From Tubulanus polymorphus (taxonomy: Eukaryota; Nemertea; Palaeonemertea; Tubulaniformes; Tubulanidae): a stretch of DNA of 64,000 bases. How positions within the stretch are numbered: the first letter of the stretch is position 1; every line of letters starts with the position of its first letter. The notes below the pieces were generated by a model, which saw only the letters and a program-made list of their open reading frames with translations, did not search any database and had not been told where the DNA came from. The stretch covers positions 25,346,485 through 25,410,484 of the forward strand of contig NC_134027.1 in assembly GCF_964204645.1 (NCBI RefSeq). The letters are read 5' to 3'. Shown here piece after piece: positions 23,401 to 50,349 of the stretch. The position numbers and the translations under genes were made by a program.

Positions 23401-26400
23401 ATGCCTATCGTGTTCATAGTTTGAGCACGAATATATTCCGGTTGCATAATAATATTTTATCGCGAATGCAGTTTTATTGAGAAAAAGGTCTCTAGATCTT
23501 ATCGAGTCATTCGTTAGGGAAATTAAATCAAGCTGTTACAAGTTCGCATTCAAAGATCTTTGCTCTCAGAGTTTGGTATAATTCGAGGTCCCGTCTGGCA
23601 CCTTTACAGTACAATGCGCGAATCAACAGCAAAATGGAACCTTGTTTCTGACTGAGCTGCCAACTGTTCCTGATTTTCAATATTTGTTATTATTATATAA
23701 CAAGAAATACTGATCTCATTCGTTTGATCCAAATCGAAATGCGAAAAATATAACCGTCGATTACTGATTAATTTGAAGATTTTCTTTCATATTTCAATGA
23801 AATGTTACTGAAATAAATTCAATTTGTTACAGATTGCACTTTTGAGAGGTTGGCAATTCTCGCTATTGTAAATTGCCAGAGAGAAAAATGCTTTGGTCTT
23901 TTTTGTAACATGTTTTATGCTAGATAATCCTGACTGTGGCAGAATGATGGCATAATAATGATTCAGTCAGACAATGATCTACGGTTTACTGCTGTGCTGT
24001 ACTACTGAGAAATCTATCAGAAGTTTTAAACTTTAAACCAACCCTCTCTTTAGTCCTGGTCCAGTATCATTGGAACTGCAATAACTACGGGGGCAAAAGC
24101 CGTGGTAATTCACAGAATGACGTTTATTTCTTTGAATTTGAATACCATCGTTTTGACGAAATTGAAGTAAATTTGTCACATTTTTACTTTAAAATCGGCA
24201 ATCAAGAATTGCTTCCAACATGCCTGTGACTCTTAAGATAAATCGAAGTAGGCCGATCAGTCAATACTGGTTCTAACCTGTTGTTGAACCAAAAGAGGTC
24301 CTATCAAATTCATCGGGAAACATGTGAAAAATCAAATTCTATATTTTCTAGTTATGAGTGTATTCTGTACATGTATTTTCTAGTTACCCGTATTGTGTAT
24401 TCTGTATTTTCTAGTTACTGTGTATTTTCTAGTTACCATATATTCTGTATTTTCTAGTTATTGTGTATTTTGTATTTTCTAGTTACCGTGTATTTTGTAT
24501 TTTCTAGTTACCGTGTATTCTGTATTATTGGTGACGGTGAAAGCGCGGAAGGATCGATCTGGGAGGCGCTCGCGTTCAGCAGTCATTATAAACTCGATAA
24601 TCTCGTCGCTATATTCGATGTGAATCGTCTCGGACAGAGCGCGCAGACCTCTCTCGCTCACGACATGGAAACTTATCAGAAACGCGTCGAAGCATTCGGG
24701 TAAATTTAATCTCGATTCCTCTCCGCGTTCGTGTATAGACATCAGTTAAAGAAATTTGAAGAAAAAAAACTTTTTGAAAATTTTTCTTTTTGATTTATCA
24801 GAAACCATTCAATTTCAAATGTGATGAAATGTAGGTGGCATTTAATTTTTGAATCAGCCAGCGAGCATCATATAAGTTACATATCTAGCTATATATGGCT
24901 GATTAAGGCTGATAAGAACCACTTACAAGAGGTGATATATTTGCTGTTTGGTCGAAGTTTATTTCCAATTATGAATATTTGAAGTTCTGAACAATGTAGA
25001 TGATGTTTGGACTAATATCTGTATTGTATATCTGTGGTATAAAGGTTTCTTGTCGGGTTACGGCACCATGAAATTGATTTTTGTTCAATTATGATTTTAG
25101 GTGGAACGTGTGCGTTGTTGATGGTCATGACGTGGCTGCTTTATGCAGAGCGTTACACGAAGCTTCGGTAACTAAAGACAAACCGACTGCTATTATTGCT
25201 AAAACATTCAAAGGAAAAGGCATTCCAGGTAAATCATGCGATAGTGTTTTAGAGTTCTATATTCTTTCAATAAAGGTTCAAACTAAAATAGGTTAAAACG
25301 TAGTCTTCCGAAAATGTCTTAAAACATGATTTTAAACTGCTGATTGTGTATATTAAGACTCAGTCACTCTCATGATTTGATAAGAAGGATCCAAAATTGC
25401 ACTCATTTTAATAGAGTAGAATTCATTTATCACATGCCCCAGACAATACATAACATGTCATACATTTTCTTAGTCCTATTCGTAGTTGTTGGTCCAAAGA
25501 AAGAGGAGTTGACTGTAACGTTTCAAACAGTTAAAGCACGATGACCTGAAGAAATATTGATGTCCTACTAATCTCTTTTCATTGCAGCAAAAAAAGACAA
25601 CTGTTGGTTAGGTTACCCTACCACTCTGAAATGCATATTAGTCTGATTGTTTTCATGATTTCTAACCTCATTGTTTCAACTTGTAACTAGGCGTAGAAGA
25701 TTTGTTGGATTTCCACGGTAAACCGATGGGCGCTCGTTCCGAGGAAGCCCTAGCAGCTATACGCGGTCAGATACAGACAGCGAGTCCATCGATCAGCCCT
25801 CTTCCGGTTATTGATGATTGCCCGGTGATTGAGGACACCGAGGTGAAATTATCGAAACCACCGAATTACACCCTCGGACAAACTGTAAGTATTTTATTCG
25901 AACTACGTGTTTTGTGCAGGGGCAGATTCAGTGGGTGGTTCCGATAGGGGCGGATTCAGTGGGTGGTTCCGGTAGGGGTGGATTCCGTGGCTGGTTCTGG
26001 TAGGGGTGGATTCAGTGGCTGGTTTCGGTAGGGGTGAATTCAGAGGCTGGTTCCGGTTATTAAGATGTTAATCGTGTGATTGATGTATTTTCAGGTCGCG
26101 ACTCGAGCTGCTTACGGAACTGCTCTCGTGAATATCGGACACGATCGTAGAGTGATCGCCCTCGACGCGGACGTCTCCAATTCTACATTCGCTATTCATT
26201 TCAGGGTAAAAAACACACGGCGCCCTCTACTGGGGAAATCATTGGGGCCCGATTTATTTCAAAAATTGTGAAAAGTTTTAAGTCTGCTTGAGATATTGTG
26301 AAAAAGTTAAGGGCTGGGTTTCATAGATATAGAAGAAAGATAGTCCCTGGGAACATTTTGAAATTTGTCAGTTACAACCATGGTTTCTCATTGTGACTAT

Positions 26401-28956
26401 GGTGGTTGTCACCCAGATTGAGGATTTATCCCTAGGGATAACTTTGATACTCAGTCTATGAAACCGGGCCAAGATGTTAAGATAAATGCAAACAAGATAA
26501 ATGTCTGAAATGCCTGGAAAATTCAGAAAAATGTTGGGAAAACCCAGGAATTTGTAAAAATGCGGAAAGTGGTGCGACTTTGATAAAATACTGTATGCTG
26601 TATTTCTATTTTGCAGAAAGCCTACCCGACCCGATTCGTCGAATGTTTCATCGCCGAACAGAATCTAGTCGGCGTCGGAATTGGCTGCGGAACGCGAGGT
26701 CGAACGATTCCGTTCATCAGTTCGTTCGCCGCTTTCCTCGAACGAGCTCACGATCAAATACGTATGGGCGCGATTTCGCAAACCAACGCTAACTTCGTCG
26801 GATCTCACTGCGGCGTTTCCATCGGTAAGTCTCCCTAAACGGGCTGACCACTGACCTGGAAAACTCGGGGAATCAGAAACAATTCTAGAAATGAATCGGG
26901 GAATTTAACGAATTTCACCAAAAACATGGAAAACTTAAGGAATTTAACAAACTTTGCTAAGAACCTGGAAAACTCGGGAATTTTGTTATGCTTTTTGCGA
27001 TTCATGAACAATGAATAGATTATAACAGGGCGATCGGTAAGTTTCCCTTAACTGGCTGACCACTGATCTGGAAAACCAGGAAAACTCAGGGAATCGGAAT
27101 CAATTCCATAAATAAATCTGAGAATTTAACGAATTTCATCAAAAACCTGGAAAACTGAATTTGGAATTTAATAAACTTAACTTACTAAGATCATGGAAAA
27201 TCAGTGCAAAATCAGGGATTTGTAAATTGGTGGAAAATGGCGCCCACCTGCTATTGAGGCGCTGCCAATTTTACGAAAAGTAAAACTTTTAAATTGATTT
27301 AATTTCTTCAGTTTATCTCAAATCTTTACTTTGTAGTTAATAATTGACTTAAGGTCAGTCTAAGACCATCTTAGTTCTATAGCCGATCTAACATCTTCGG
27401 ACTAGTCTTGAGATTTGAGACTAATTTTTCACTATATTTGTATATATGATGAATTTCAGGCGATGACGGTCCGTCTCAAATGGCTCTTGAAGACATCGCG
27501 ATGTTCCGTTGTATTCCGGGATCGACGGTGTTTTACCCGAGCGATGCCGTGTCCGCTGAACGCGCCGTCGAATTAGCCGCCAACACGAAGGGTATTTGTT
27601 TCATTAGAACGAGTCGCCCGGCCGGACCGGTCATTTATAACAACGATGAGACATTCGCGGTCGGACAAGCGAAGGTAGGGACGCGAATGACTCATTTCAT
27701 TGCGGTGTTTAGTCCGGTTCCGTATGATACGAGATCAAATATAGGAGGGTTATTTGCTTAACTGTTAAAACACTTGTCAGAAAATTAGGTTCAGGGTGGC
27801 CACTTACCTGAAAATCAGGATGAAGTAGGGAATTCTATTTTCTTTTAAAAGTCGGGGAAATGTGCAGGATCAGAATTTAAAAGCGCTTACTTTTATTGTA
27901 AAAAAGGGTTCATTCATTTATAACGTACGCATAAAATTTGAATTTTTCAACCCCCCTCCCCCTCTGTACGCAAAATCGACCATTTTTCATATACATTAAG
28001 CATTACAGTACGCAATTGCACTTGGCCCCTCCCCCTCCCCTAATGCGTACGTAATAAATGAATAACCCCAAAGTCTTTACTTTTGCCTCGATCAGTGCTG
28101 TAATCTATTCCGCGGTATTTCAGGTTGTCCGTCAGAACGACGCCGATAAAGTAACGATCGTAGCGTCTGCCGTGACGATGGTCGAAGCGTTGAAAGCGGC
28201 CGACGAACTCGCCGCCGAAGGAATCCACGTACGACTCGTCGATCCGTTCACGATTAAACCGATCGATAAGCAGACTATATTGACGGCGGCTCGCGCTACC
28301 GGCGGTCGCGTACTCACCGTCGAGGATCATTATCCGGAAGGTTCGTATACAATCCTACATCATCTAACTATGACTACTTAAGTTTTCTAATTAGTTTCTA
28401 CTATTTGAGAGTAGTGTCTGCTCTTAAGAGTTCAGCTATTCCAGATAATATCTAAATACTCATGATAATTATTACTTCTGTTTGAGATTAGTTTCTGCTA
28501 TTCCCAAAAATATCAAAATACTTCCAGAATCAGAATGCTAATAATGATAATGATTATTATTATTACTATTCTGCAGAATTACGATAGGGTCTAAGCAGCA
28601 GAAAACCCTAATAATAATGATTATCTGCAGAATAACAAAAGGTTTTTGCCAAAGCAGCAGAAAACCCGGATAATAATCATGGAAATATCTATAGGGTTTT
28701 CTATAAAGTAACAGCGTTTTATAATAAGAACTAGATGTTTATACATGTAGTTTGAAAAATGAAATGGTCGCGTGTTGTATTTGTAGGTGGTATTGGTGAA
28801 GCAGTCGCCGGAGCTCTCTCTGACGAGAGCGGAATCGTTATTCATCGAATCGCCGTCGACCGTGTCCCGAGAAGCGGAAAACCCAACGAATTACTCGACA
28901 TGTTCGGCATCAGCGCACCTCACATCGCTAAGGGCGTCAAGAAAATGTTGGCCTAA
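20427..28956 (+). CDS. TKT: Transketolase, 12 coding exons
   Basis: Transketolase is the cytosolic, thiamine-diphosphate-dependent enzyme of the non-oxidative pentose phosphate pathway; it moves two-carbon ketol units from xylulose 5-phosphate to aldose acceptors. Exons are 20427-20539, 21042-21159, 21817-21930, 22194-22291, 24508-24699, 25101-25228, 25691-25884, 26095-26205, 26617-26824, 27460-27674, 28124-28340 and 28787-28956. They join in frame to 625 aa (human: 623). Visible motifs are [19 protein letters not shown]; the ThDP/metal motif with GDG (156-158) and N187 in DVNRLGQS; the catalytic Glu370 in [26 protein letters not shown]; and the C-terminal DPFTIKPID and [14 protein letters not shown]. 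The start matches the conserved N terminus. The exon 11 donor is a weak GTTCGT. The acceptor of exon 5 lies inside a minisatellite (see findings). Introns hold several MITEs. Confidence 0.97.
22540..22680 (+). mobile_element. tRNA-derived SINE-like fragment in transketolase intron 4
   Basis: GTGGCTGAGTGTAACG resembles a pol III A box and GGTTTGAACCCCTGCC a B box, spaced like the head of a tRNA-derived SINE. No full cloverleaf forms. Similar B-box phrases occur at 1-240 and near 29980. Confidence 0.4.
22853..23313. mobile_element. 461-bp TIR element with AAGCCTAGCGCACATCGACA ends
   Basis: The left end AAGCCTAGCGCACATCGACA and the reverse complement of the right end AAGCTAAGCATACATCGACA match over about 45 bp with several mismatches, continuing into GGAGACAACTAGTTGC-like sequence. 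The interior contains more copies of CAGTTGCTC and GTCGATGTG, so it looks internally duplicated or nested. The terminal sequence is related to the 200-bp element at 19124-19323. No open frame of a transposase is present. Confidence 0.75.
24340..24517 (+). repeat. About 25-bp minisatellite containing the exon 5 splice acceptor of transketolase
   Basis: The unit TATTTTCTAGTTACCGTG..TTCTG repeats about seven times. The final unit supplies the true acceptor (TTTTCTAG) and the first 19 bases of exon 5. Each earlier unit therefore presents the same acceptor again. Confidence 0.85.
25915..26065. repeat. 30-bp minisatellite in transketolase intron 7
   Basis: About 4.5 copies of GGATTCAGTGGGTGGTTCCG followed by GTAGGGGTG. 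It ends about 30 bases before exon 8. Confidence 0.85.
26311..26470. mobile_element. Short TIR element, family C, copy 2, in transketolase intron 8
   Basis: It begins GGGCTGGGTTTCATAGATAT and ends CAGTCTATGAAACCGGGCC; 160 bp, colinear with the copy at 7105-7265 with only scattered substitutions. Confidence 0.75.
26833..27245. repeat. Degenerate GGAAAACTCGGGGAATC repeats in transketolase intron 9
   Basis: Phrases such as CTGACCACTGACCTGGAAAAC, CGGGGAATC and AATTTAACGAATTTCA recur two to three times. They resemble the interior of the GGGTGGCCACTT family, so this looks like a tandem or nested remnant of it. Confidence 0.5.
27791..27870. mobile_element. Truncated GGGTGGCCACTT element in transketolase intron 10
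   Basis: Begins CAGGGTGGCCACTTACCTGA and follows the family for about 80 bases, then is lost. Confidence 0.55.
27905..28069. mobile_element. Short TIR element, family E (CATTCATT..ACGTACGCA), copy 1
   Basis: Starts AGGGTTCATTCATTTATAAC and ends GTAATAAATGAATAACCCC, with GTACGCA just inside both ends. It is colinear with the element at 58925-59087. It ends about 55 bases before transketolase exon 11. Confidence 0.75.
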
Positions 28957-30814
28957 ACGATTTATGTGAATATTGTAACTATCCTCGACGACTTATTAGT
29001 GGAAATAGAGAGATAAGAATCAGTTTTAACTACGAGCAAATTTTATTTCTGTCTTCATTTTTGTCAAAGCTACTTTATACATGTATGAAATATGAGCAGC
29101 AGGACCCAGTTCCTCAGTTGTAAGTTCGAACTCATTGATTATCAACTGATACTCATTCAAGAATTAACTCACAACTGATAATTCACAACTGCGGAACTGG
29201 ATTCAAGCTGCATTTACGTTAAACAACCCTTCACAAAGAGGCGAGCTGCTGTAAATGTTGACGACTGCCCTAAAATGAAGATAAGTGATGGATGTAATTG
29301 TGTCAAATCTATACAAACTATGTTGTAAAATCTGTTAGTTATGAACGCGCTACTCAAAGGAGTTTGATTTATTTAATTCACCGGTGTTAAATCAGCTAAG
29401 CTGGATTTCAAAGAAAATATATTTATATTGTTACATCATAGTTTGATTGATATTACTACCAGGATCGGTTGTTAACTGAGAATTAAGAATATAAGACCAG
29501 GCTACATTCAATTGTGTACAAACGACTAAATAAAAATCAACCTCACCCTAAAAGTCCGGAGTGTAGACCAGGGTTCAGTTGCCAGTCACTGCTTAGATGG
29601 GTAGTCAGTCTGGGAACATCTTACTCAATCCAATTACCTGAATAACTTAAGACCAGTCTAATGTTTGGGGCCTCAAGTAAGTAATGACTGGAACTGGGCC
29701 CTGACTTCCAATGCAGGTCCGATTATTTGTAAATCGCTTACAAAATTAACGAGCGTTATTATGAAAAAATGTATCCATGTTGTTGAGTAAAATCATGTTA
29801 GTTTTAGAAATACTATTTTTGTCTTCCGGGAGGTATGAATAAAATGTCTGAATAATAATGTGCTAATCTTTCGTCAAATAAAAACATGACTGTTCACGTG
29901 ATAACATTGACTCTGACTTCAATCTTTTTCTGTCTTCTTTTTGTTGTGTGGCAGGGTTTAGCACCGTGGCAATCTCGATGCTTCGGGTTCGAATCCTTGC
30001 CGGGGAGGAAGGGTGAGATGAGGATGCGGTTCTTTCAAGCTAAAAATTGAGTCTAATTGAACACTCCGACGCCATCAGCGCAGTCGGTCGAAAGAATTCC
30101 ACATGTTACAACTACGGATAACCCGGTCGATTCGCTCGGCCTATACACGTTTTGTAGCTCAACAGATTTATTTCCCTCACTTTCAGCTTCTTAAGATACA
30201 CAATAACCTGACAAGCTTTTCTTTACATGTGTCAGGGAATTTTGTTTCAAAAAAGCTAAAACTGAGGGTGACATATATGTTCTCATATACCGTGGAAAAT
30301 TTAGCATCAGAACCGCGTATATGTGTGTGTGATCAAATTTAAAGTTTCGTAACAGGATTGATATAGGCCCGTTAATCTAGTGTCATCAGGTAAATGATCA
30401 TCAGATAGGTTCTGGTCTATAACACCAAATATAGTTGATCAATCTCGCATTTATTCGTTTCACGACGTATTTTCTTGGCATTGATCAGACTTTTGTCGAG
30501 AGATTTTCTGTCCCTTTTTGTTGGTATAGAGGGCCGCCAAAGATCTATTCATCTATTTTCAAATATAATAAACACGTATTTTGATCCTTTTTGATTTTTA
30601 CTAAGTGGGTATTCTACTACAATCTATTTTCTAAGTTAGCGCAAAACCCTTGTAATGGGCTATCAAAAGAGTGTGAGCTGTTCGGCTGAACGTAGATAAT
30701 GGGATTCGAACCTGGCTCGAGTTAGTGTCGCTTTCTACCGCTATAAGCTGGTGGTAGCACTGTACGGCAGATCAGCTGCAACAAAAATCACGTGATACGT
30801 CATCACTGTCCAAA
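28957..30814. other. Transketolase 3' UTR and spacer before sortilin
   Basis: AATAAA signals at 29529, 29838 and 29877 are candidates for the transketolase 3' end. The stretch also holds a palindromic element (29102-29205) and a B-box-like phrase GGGTTCGAATCC near 29980. The sortilin promoter should lie within the last few hundred bases, but no core element is clear. Confidence 0.45.
29102..29205. mobile_element. Palindromic GGACCCAGTTCC element
   Basis: Begins GGACCCAGTTCCTCAGTTGT and ends ACAACTGCGGAACTGGATTC, so the ends are inverted repeats of about 20 bp around a 60-bp AT-rich core with further TCAACTGAT/ACTCAC symmetry. Related copies or halves are at 14693-14761, 16425-16450, 42660-42720, 44889-44999, 45030-45050, 46484-46585 and 59954-60052. 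Confidence 0.65.
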
Positions 30815-46347
<15,533 letters not shown>

Positions 46348-46483
46348 CGGGTGACAACGGACAGATTCAGCATTCCAAGAACAAGCTTCCTTATACTTAT
46401 ATAAATACATATATGTGAATAACAAACAACTCTGTACTGGAAACATTCTTGACTAAGAAAATGGCAAAAAGTAGCGAACAGAC

Positions 46484-46585
46484 GGACTCAGTTCTGCAAT
46501 TATTAGTTACGATTTTACTCTCTAAGAGTCAAAATTGTTTCAACTGGAGTCAAATTTTATCTCACAACTGCGCGGAACTGACTCT
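46484..46585. mobile_element. Palindromic GGACCCAGTTCC element, diverged copy
   Basis: GGACTCAGTTCTGCAATTAT at the left and CTCACAACTGCGCGGAACTG at the right are imperfect inverted ends. Confidence 0.5.
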
Positions 46586-46741
46586 GAATTAATTATCATT
46601 ACTGGTATTGATATTATAATTATTATTATAATCATGATGATGTTTGCTTCGACTGTGCTGCCTATCTGTGATTGTTTTATAGACTAACCATGAAATCGCT
46701 TGCGACAGTCAAACTGTTGAGAATAGCCGAAAAAAATATAT

Positions 46742-46970
46742 TACAGTAGAACCCGCTTAATTCGGATCATTTTGGCGCAACAAAATTCATCCTGTTTAGT
46801 TAATACCCGAAAGTGCTGGATATAATTTTCAGAATTTTCGAATAAGATTCCATGGCAGGCGAGGATCATATTTGACCTACATTTATCCGTAGGTGTAGCA
46901 TAAGTAATATCCCAATGAGATGAAAATCTAAATTGAACTGATCTGGATTGAGTGGGTGTGACTGTGTCAC
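46742..46970. mobile_element. pogo/Tigger-like MITE
   Basis: The left end ACAGTAGAACCCGCTTAATT and the reverse complement of the right end ACAGTCACACCCACTCAATC match over about 27 bp with several mismatches. The length is about 230 bp with no coding capacity. A single right-end-like piece (CCAAAGTGTGGATTTGACTGT) lies near 42612, and a CCGCTTAATCCGGATCGG piece near 6197. Confidence 0.55.
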
Positions 46971-47559
46971 AAGAATCTCGTATTTTTCAGCAGAGGTGTT
47001 GTGTGTTGCCATAATGTTCCATTTGTGTTGAAATTTTATAAGAAATTTTGAATGATTAGAATTGAGCAGTCTTAACGTCCAAATAGTGCCGGACTTGGTC
47101 GAGTCTTAATAAACCTCGGCTTAGTCCATTTATAGGTGTCAGAACTTATTTCAGATTAGGGGGTAAGATTTTTTCATATTACATATCGAATCACACTTCC
47201 ATTACCGGGTTTTCCTTTGCATTACAAATAAGTAACGGCTTGTATTTGTTTTAGAATGATAGCAATAACCGACCAAAACTAACAAAATATCCACAATTTT
47301 ACTTGGCTGTTTTGACGCTCTTTTGAAAACTTATACGATTCCAAAACCACTAGCCTCTGACTAACTGGGAGTGGCCTGCATTTTTGAATCAAGCCCCCTC
47401 TTCTGACGTCTATGCCATTTTAATTAATAAAAACAGATCAACACCAGTCTTAGGTGAAAAACGGTTTTTTTTTGTAGAAAACAAGTTCCCATGATCAATA
47501 TTGCCCAAAAGTTGTTAAACGTTAACTGGCGTTGGAACTATAATATGAATACCATGATT

Positions 47560-47760
47560 GAAAATTGCAGGTACCCATCGCCCCAATTAATACTTACTTA
47601 GACTTACCCAAGACCAGTCTAAGTTCATTTTGGTTCTATATGGTATCCAATCTAACAACTCTATAACCATTCTTTCTATCACCATTTTAAACTTGTCTAA
47701 GCTCATTTTGGTTTTGTTTAAGACCAGTCTTTAGATTTAAGACCATTATCGGACTTAATG
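47560..47760. repeat. Degenerate GACCAGTCTAAG repeats (family D relatives)
   Basis: AAGACCAGTCTAAGTTCATTTTGG and TTTAAGACCAGTCTTTAGATTTAAG-like phrases, split here, resemble the interior of the elements at 57335-57634. A shorter one lies at 49180-49270 and another near 27350-27420. Confidence 0.5.
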
Positions 47761-49605
47761 CAACTCTGAGCACTGTTTGTCATTGAAAAATGAGTGATCT
47801 TTGAACGATTTGGTTTCTGTAATTTTTGTCTAGCTGATATATGTTTGATTGTATTTTATATCGCAACTTATATTTTTCTGGGAGTAAGACTTTAAGCTGC
47901 GTGTGAATTCAAATGTTTGAATATATTAACTCTTGTGACTGCGATTAAGGTCATACAAATAAGGTTTCAGTGTAAATGTAGTTTTTTCCAGACGTATGAA
48001 TGATAAATGGATCGGTTGATGATCATTTGTGTGTAATTTTAATTGATTTTTATTTGTAAATTCTTTAGATGTTTAACATTCATTCTGAATATTCAAGGAT
48101 TTTTCTTTGTGGCGGTCCAAATTAGCTATGCATCAGTGTAGGTTCTTTATCAGATGATATAAGCCGCAGACGTTTTTTCCCCGGGTTAAACTGGCCCGGA
48201 CCAGACTTGAGTTCCCTCTAAGCATCCCTCTCACTTACTCACTTGAATTCCATCAAAATGATGCTGTGGCCTGATAATTTGGCTCGGGTTTGGTTGGATT
48301 GAATATTGTATATCTTAAACGGACATGGACCCTTTTGAATGTTTTGGCCAATAAAAAAACACTTACAGGTATGTGATCGCGGCTTCAGAACTATGGTTTT
48401 TATCTATGTGAAAAAATATTGCATAATTTAAGTCATTATCAACCAATAGGCAGGTCCTTCTTAGTTTCATATATTAGAATACTATATTTGGGTGTCTATC
48501 CCTAAATTGGATTACAAGCCATACACAAGATTTGTTGTAGAATAGTCAACTCGGTGATAGGCGTCTCGATTATGAATACTGTTGAACTGGGATAATTCGT
48601 TGGGGTGATCATTATGTCCACAACTTATCCATATGATGAATTGGACTAAGTTGACATGAAAAATTGGGACTAAAAATAGATACGAATTAAGTAATGTGTC
48701 ATCTTATCGTATTGCCTCTGAACTGTATATATTTCACTGGGTTTGACTGGAACCTGAATTGCAAAGTGGGTGCAAACGTTTTTCCAAATGAATTTTCGTA
48801 AACGGGTAATTCACCGTGGTGACCACTTGTCCGTATTGTCGATGGTATTTAGTAAGGTTACCGGTATTTAGAATGGGTAATTCCAAGTAGAGTAAGAAGC
48901 AAGGTCTGATTGTTTCGTATTTTATAGTACAAATTTCAGTCTGTGGATGTTGTTAACTATGCATTCTTTCATTTCATGACAATTTTTTAATTTTTAATAT
49001 CAAATAGACACTGTTTGGCACAGTTTTAGGTTTAGAAAAACTAACTGATTTTCAAGGCTAGCGAAAATTCAACTCACAACAGTGTATCAGATGTTATGAT
49101 GGTGGGGATTTTCATTTTTGCAACAAAAATTAACATGTTTGTTTTTCTTCTGCTTTTTTCATCGCATTTTTATCACTGTGTAGAGTCATTGGGCCAAAAC
49201 TCATTTTGGTTCAATAGCCAATCAAACAACTTGAGACCAGTCTTAAGATTTAAGCCCTTTTGTGGAATATTGAACTAAGACTTTATGCTAGTTTTACCAG
49301 AATGCTCCGATTTTTGGTCAAGATGTTTTTTTTTACTTGAGAATGTCCTTCATATAGAGTAAGGTTCAGAAGAGAAAAAACGATTATTTTGATTTTGTTG
49401 ATTTCACGAAGAAATGACTGCATTTAGAAAGATGCAGTTGAAACAGTTGTGTAATTACTGACTGACTGAATAATGTGTGAAGGCAATTTTGTAAATAACG
49501 AAGAAGATGATAATATAAGATAAGTTATTGTGTACAGAAATATATTCAGCAGATTGCCTCGGCCTATTCTGGTTGTGGTTCTCATTTTTGTTTTGGAAAT
49601 ATCGA

Positions 49606-49611
49606 AATAAA
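49606..49611 (+). terminator. Candidate poly(A) signal of sortilin
   Basis: AATAAA followed by CCAGATATTGTTTCT and a T/G-rich stretch. It is the best plus-strand signal before the convergent TAF4 3' region. Confidence 0.45.
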
Positions 49612-50069
49612 CCAGATATTGTTTCTATAAAAAGAAAGTGTTTCTTTTTCTGAAGTTGTGATAGGGTGTGGGCGAGTCAGCAGGCTGCGCCTGGTTCAAG
49701 GCCGAGCTTAGTGGGAGAGGTCAGGGGGAAGACCGCAGATTTTTGAGTCGAATTTCTTCGTAGGTCATCAGACACTGGTTAGGACCATTTCCAATAGTTA
49801 CAATGATAACTATTTCTTAATTTGCGTGCTATAGTCTCTGTGTTCTAAGCAAGTTCTCCTCAATCCTCTTGTCAGCTGTGAATCTTTTCTCTCTGCGAAC
49901 CAACATACGAAGAACAGAAGACACTACAAATATCAATTTACTATGACTGACAGTGCAGTCAATTTAATTTCATTTATTGCATTTTTCTTCTTTTTGTAGT
50001 CGATACTATACAAAATATCAATATATAAACAAGACCTGTATTTAATCATTTAAATCTATCATTCCCCCA

Positions 50070-50136
50070 ATATATATATATATATACTCAACACATAGTT
50101 CACTGTGTTCTTGACGTGTGTGTGTGTCTCTGTACA

Positions 50137-50179
<43 letters not shown>

Positions 50180-50330
50180 TGCAATAATTAATATCATTGC
50201 AATAACAATATTATGTAATAATTACATAATATTATCATTGTTACTATTATTACAAGAATAATTATCGTAATATTTAATAATAATATTAATAATAATATTA
50301 ATAGTAATAATAATAATTATTATCATTATA
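50070..50330. repeat. Microsatellite cluster between convergent genes: (AT)n, (GT)n, (AAT)n
   Basis: TATATATA near 50080, TGTGTGTGTG near 50118, a long AAT run at 50137-50178 and imperfect AAT/ATT continuing to about 50325. Confidence 0.85.
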
Positions 50331-50349
50331 ACCTAGGCGGTTTTTTTTC

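Larger units (their letters stand above)
46348..49630 (+). other. Sortilin 3' UTR (inferred) with embedded repeats
   Basis: After the TAG at 46345-46347 there is no further exon. The clearest plus-strand poly(A) signal is AATAAA at 49606, giving a 3' UTR of about 3.3 kb. Inside are a palindromic element (46484-46585), a pogo/Tigger-like MITE (46742-46970) and degenerate GACCAGTCTTAAG repeats (47560-47760 and 49180-49270). Confidence 0.45.
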
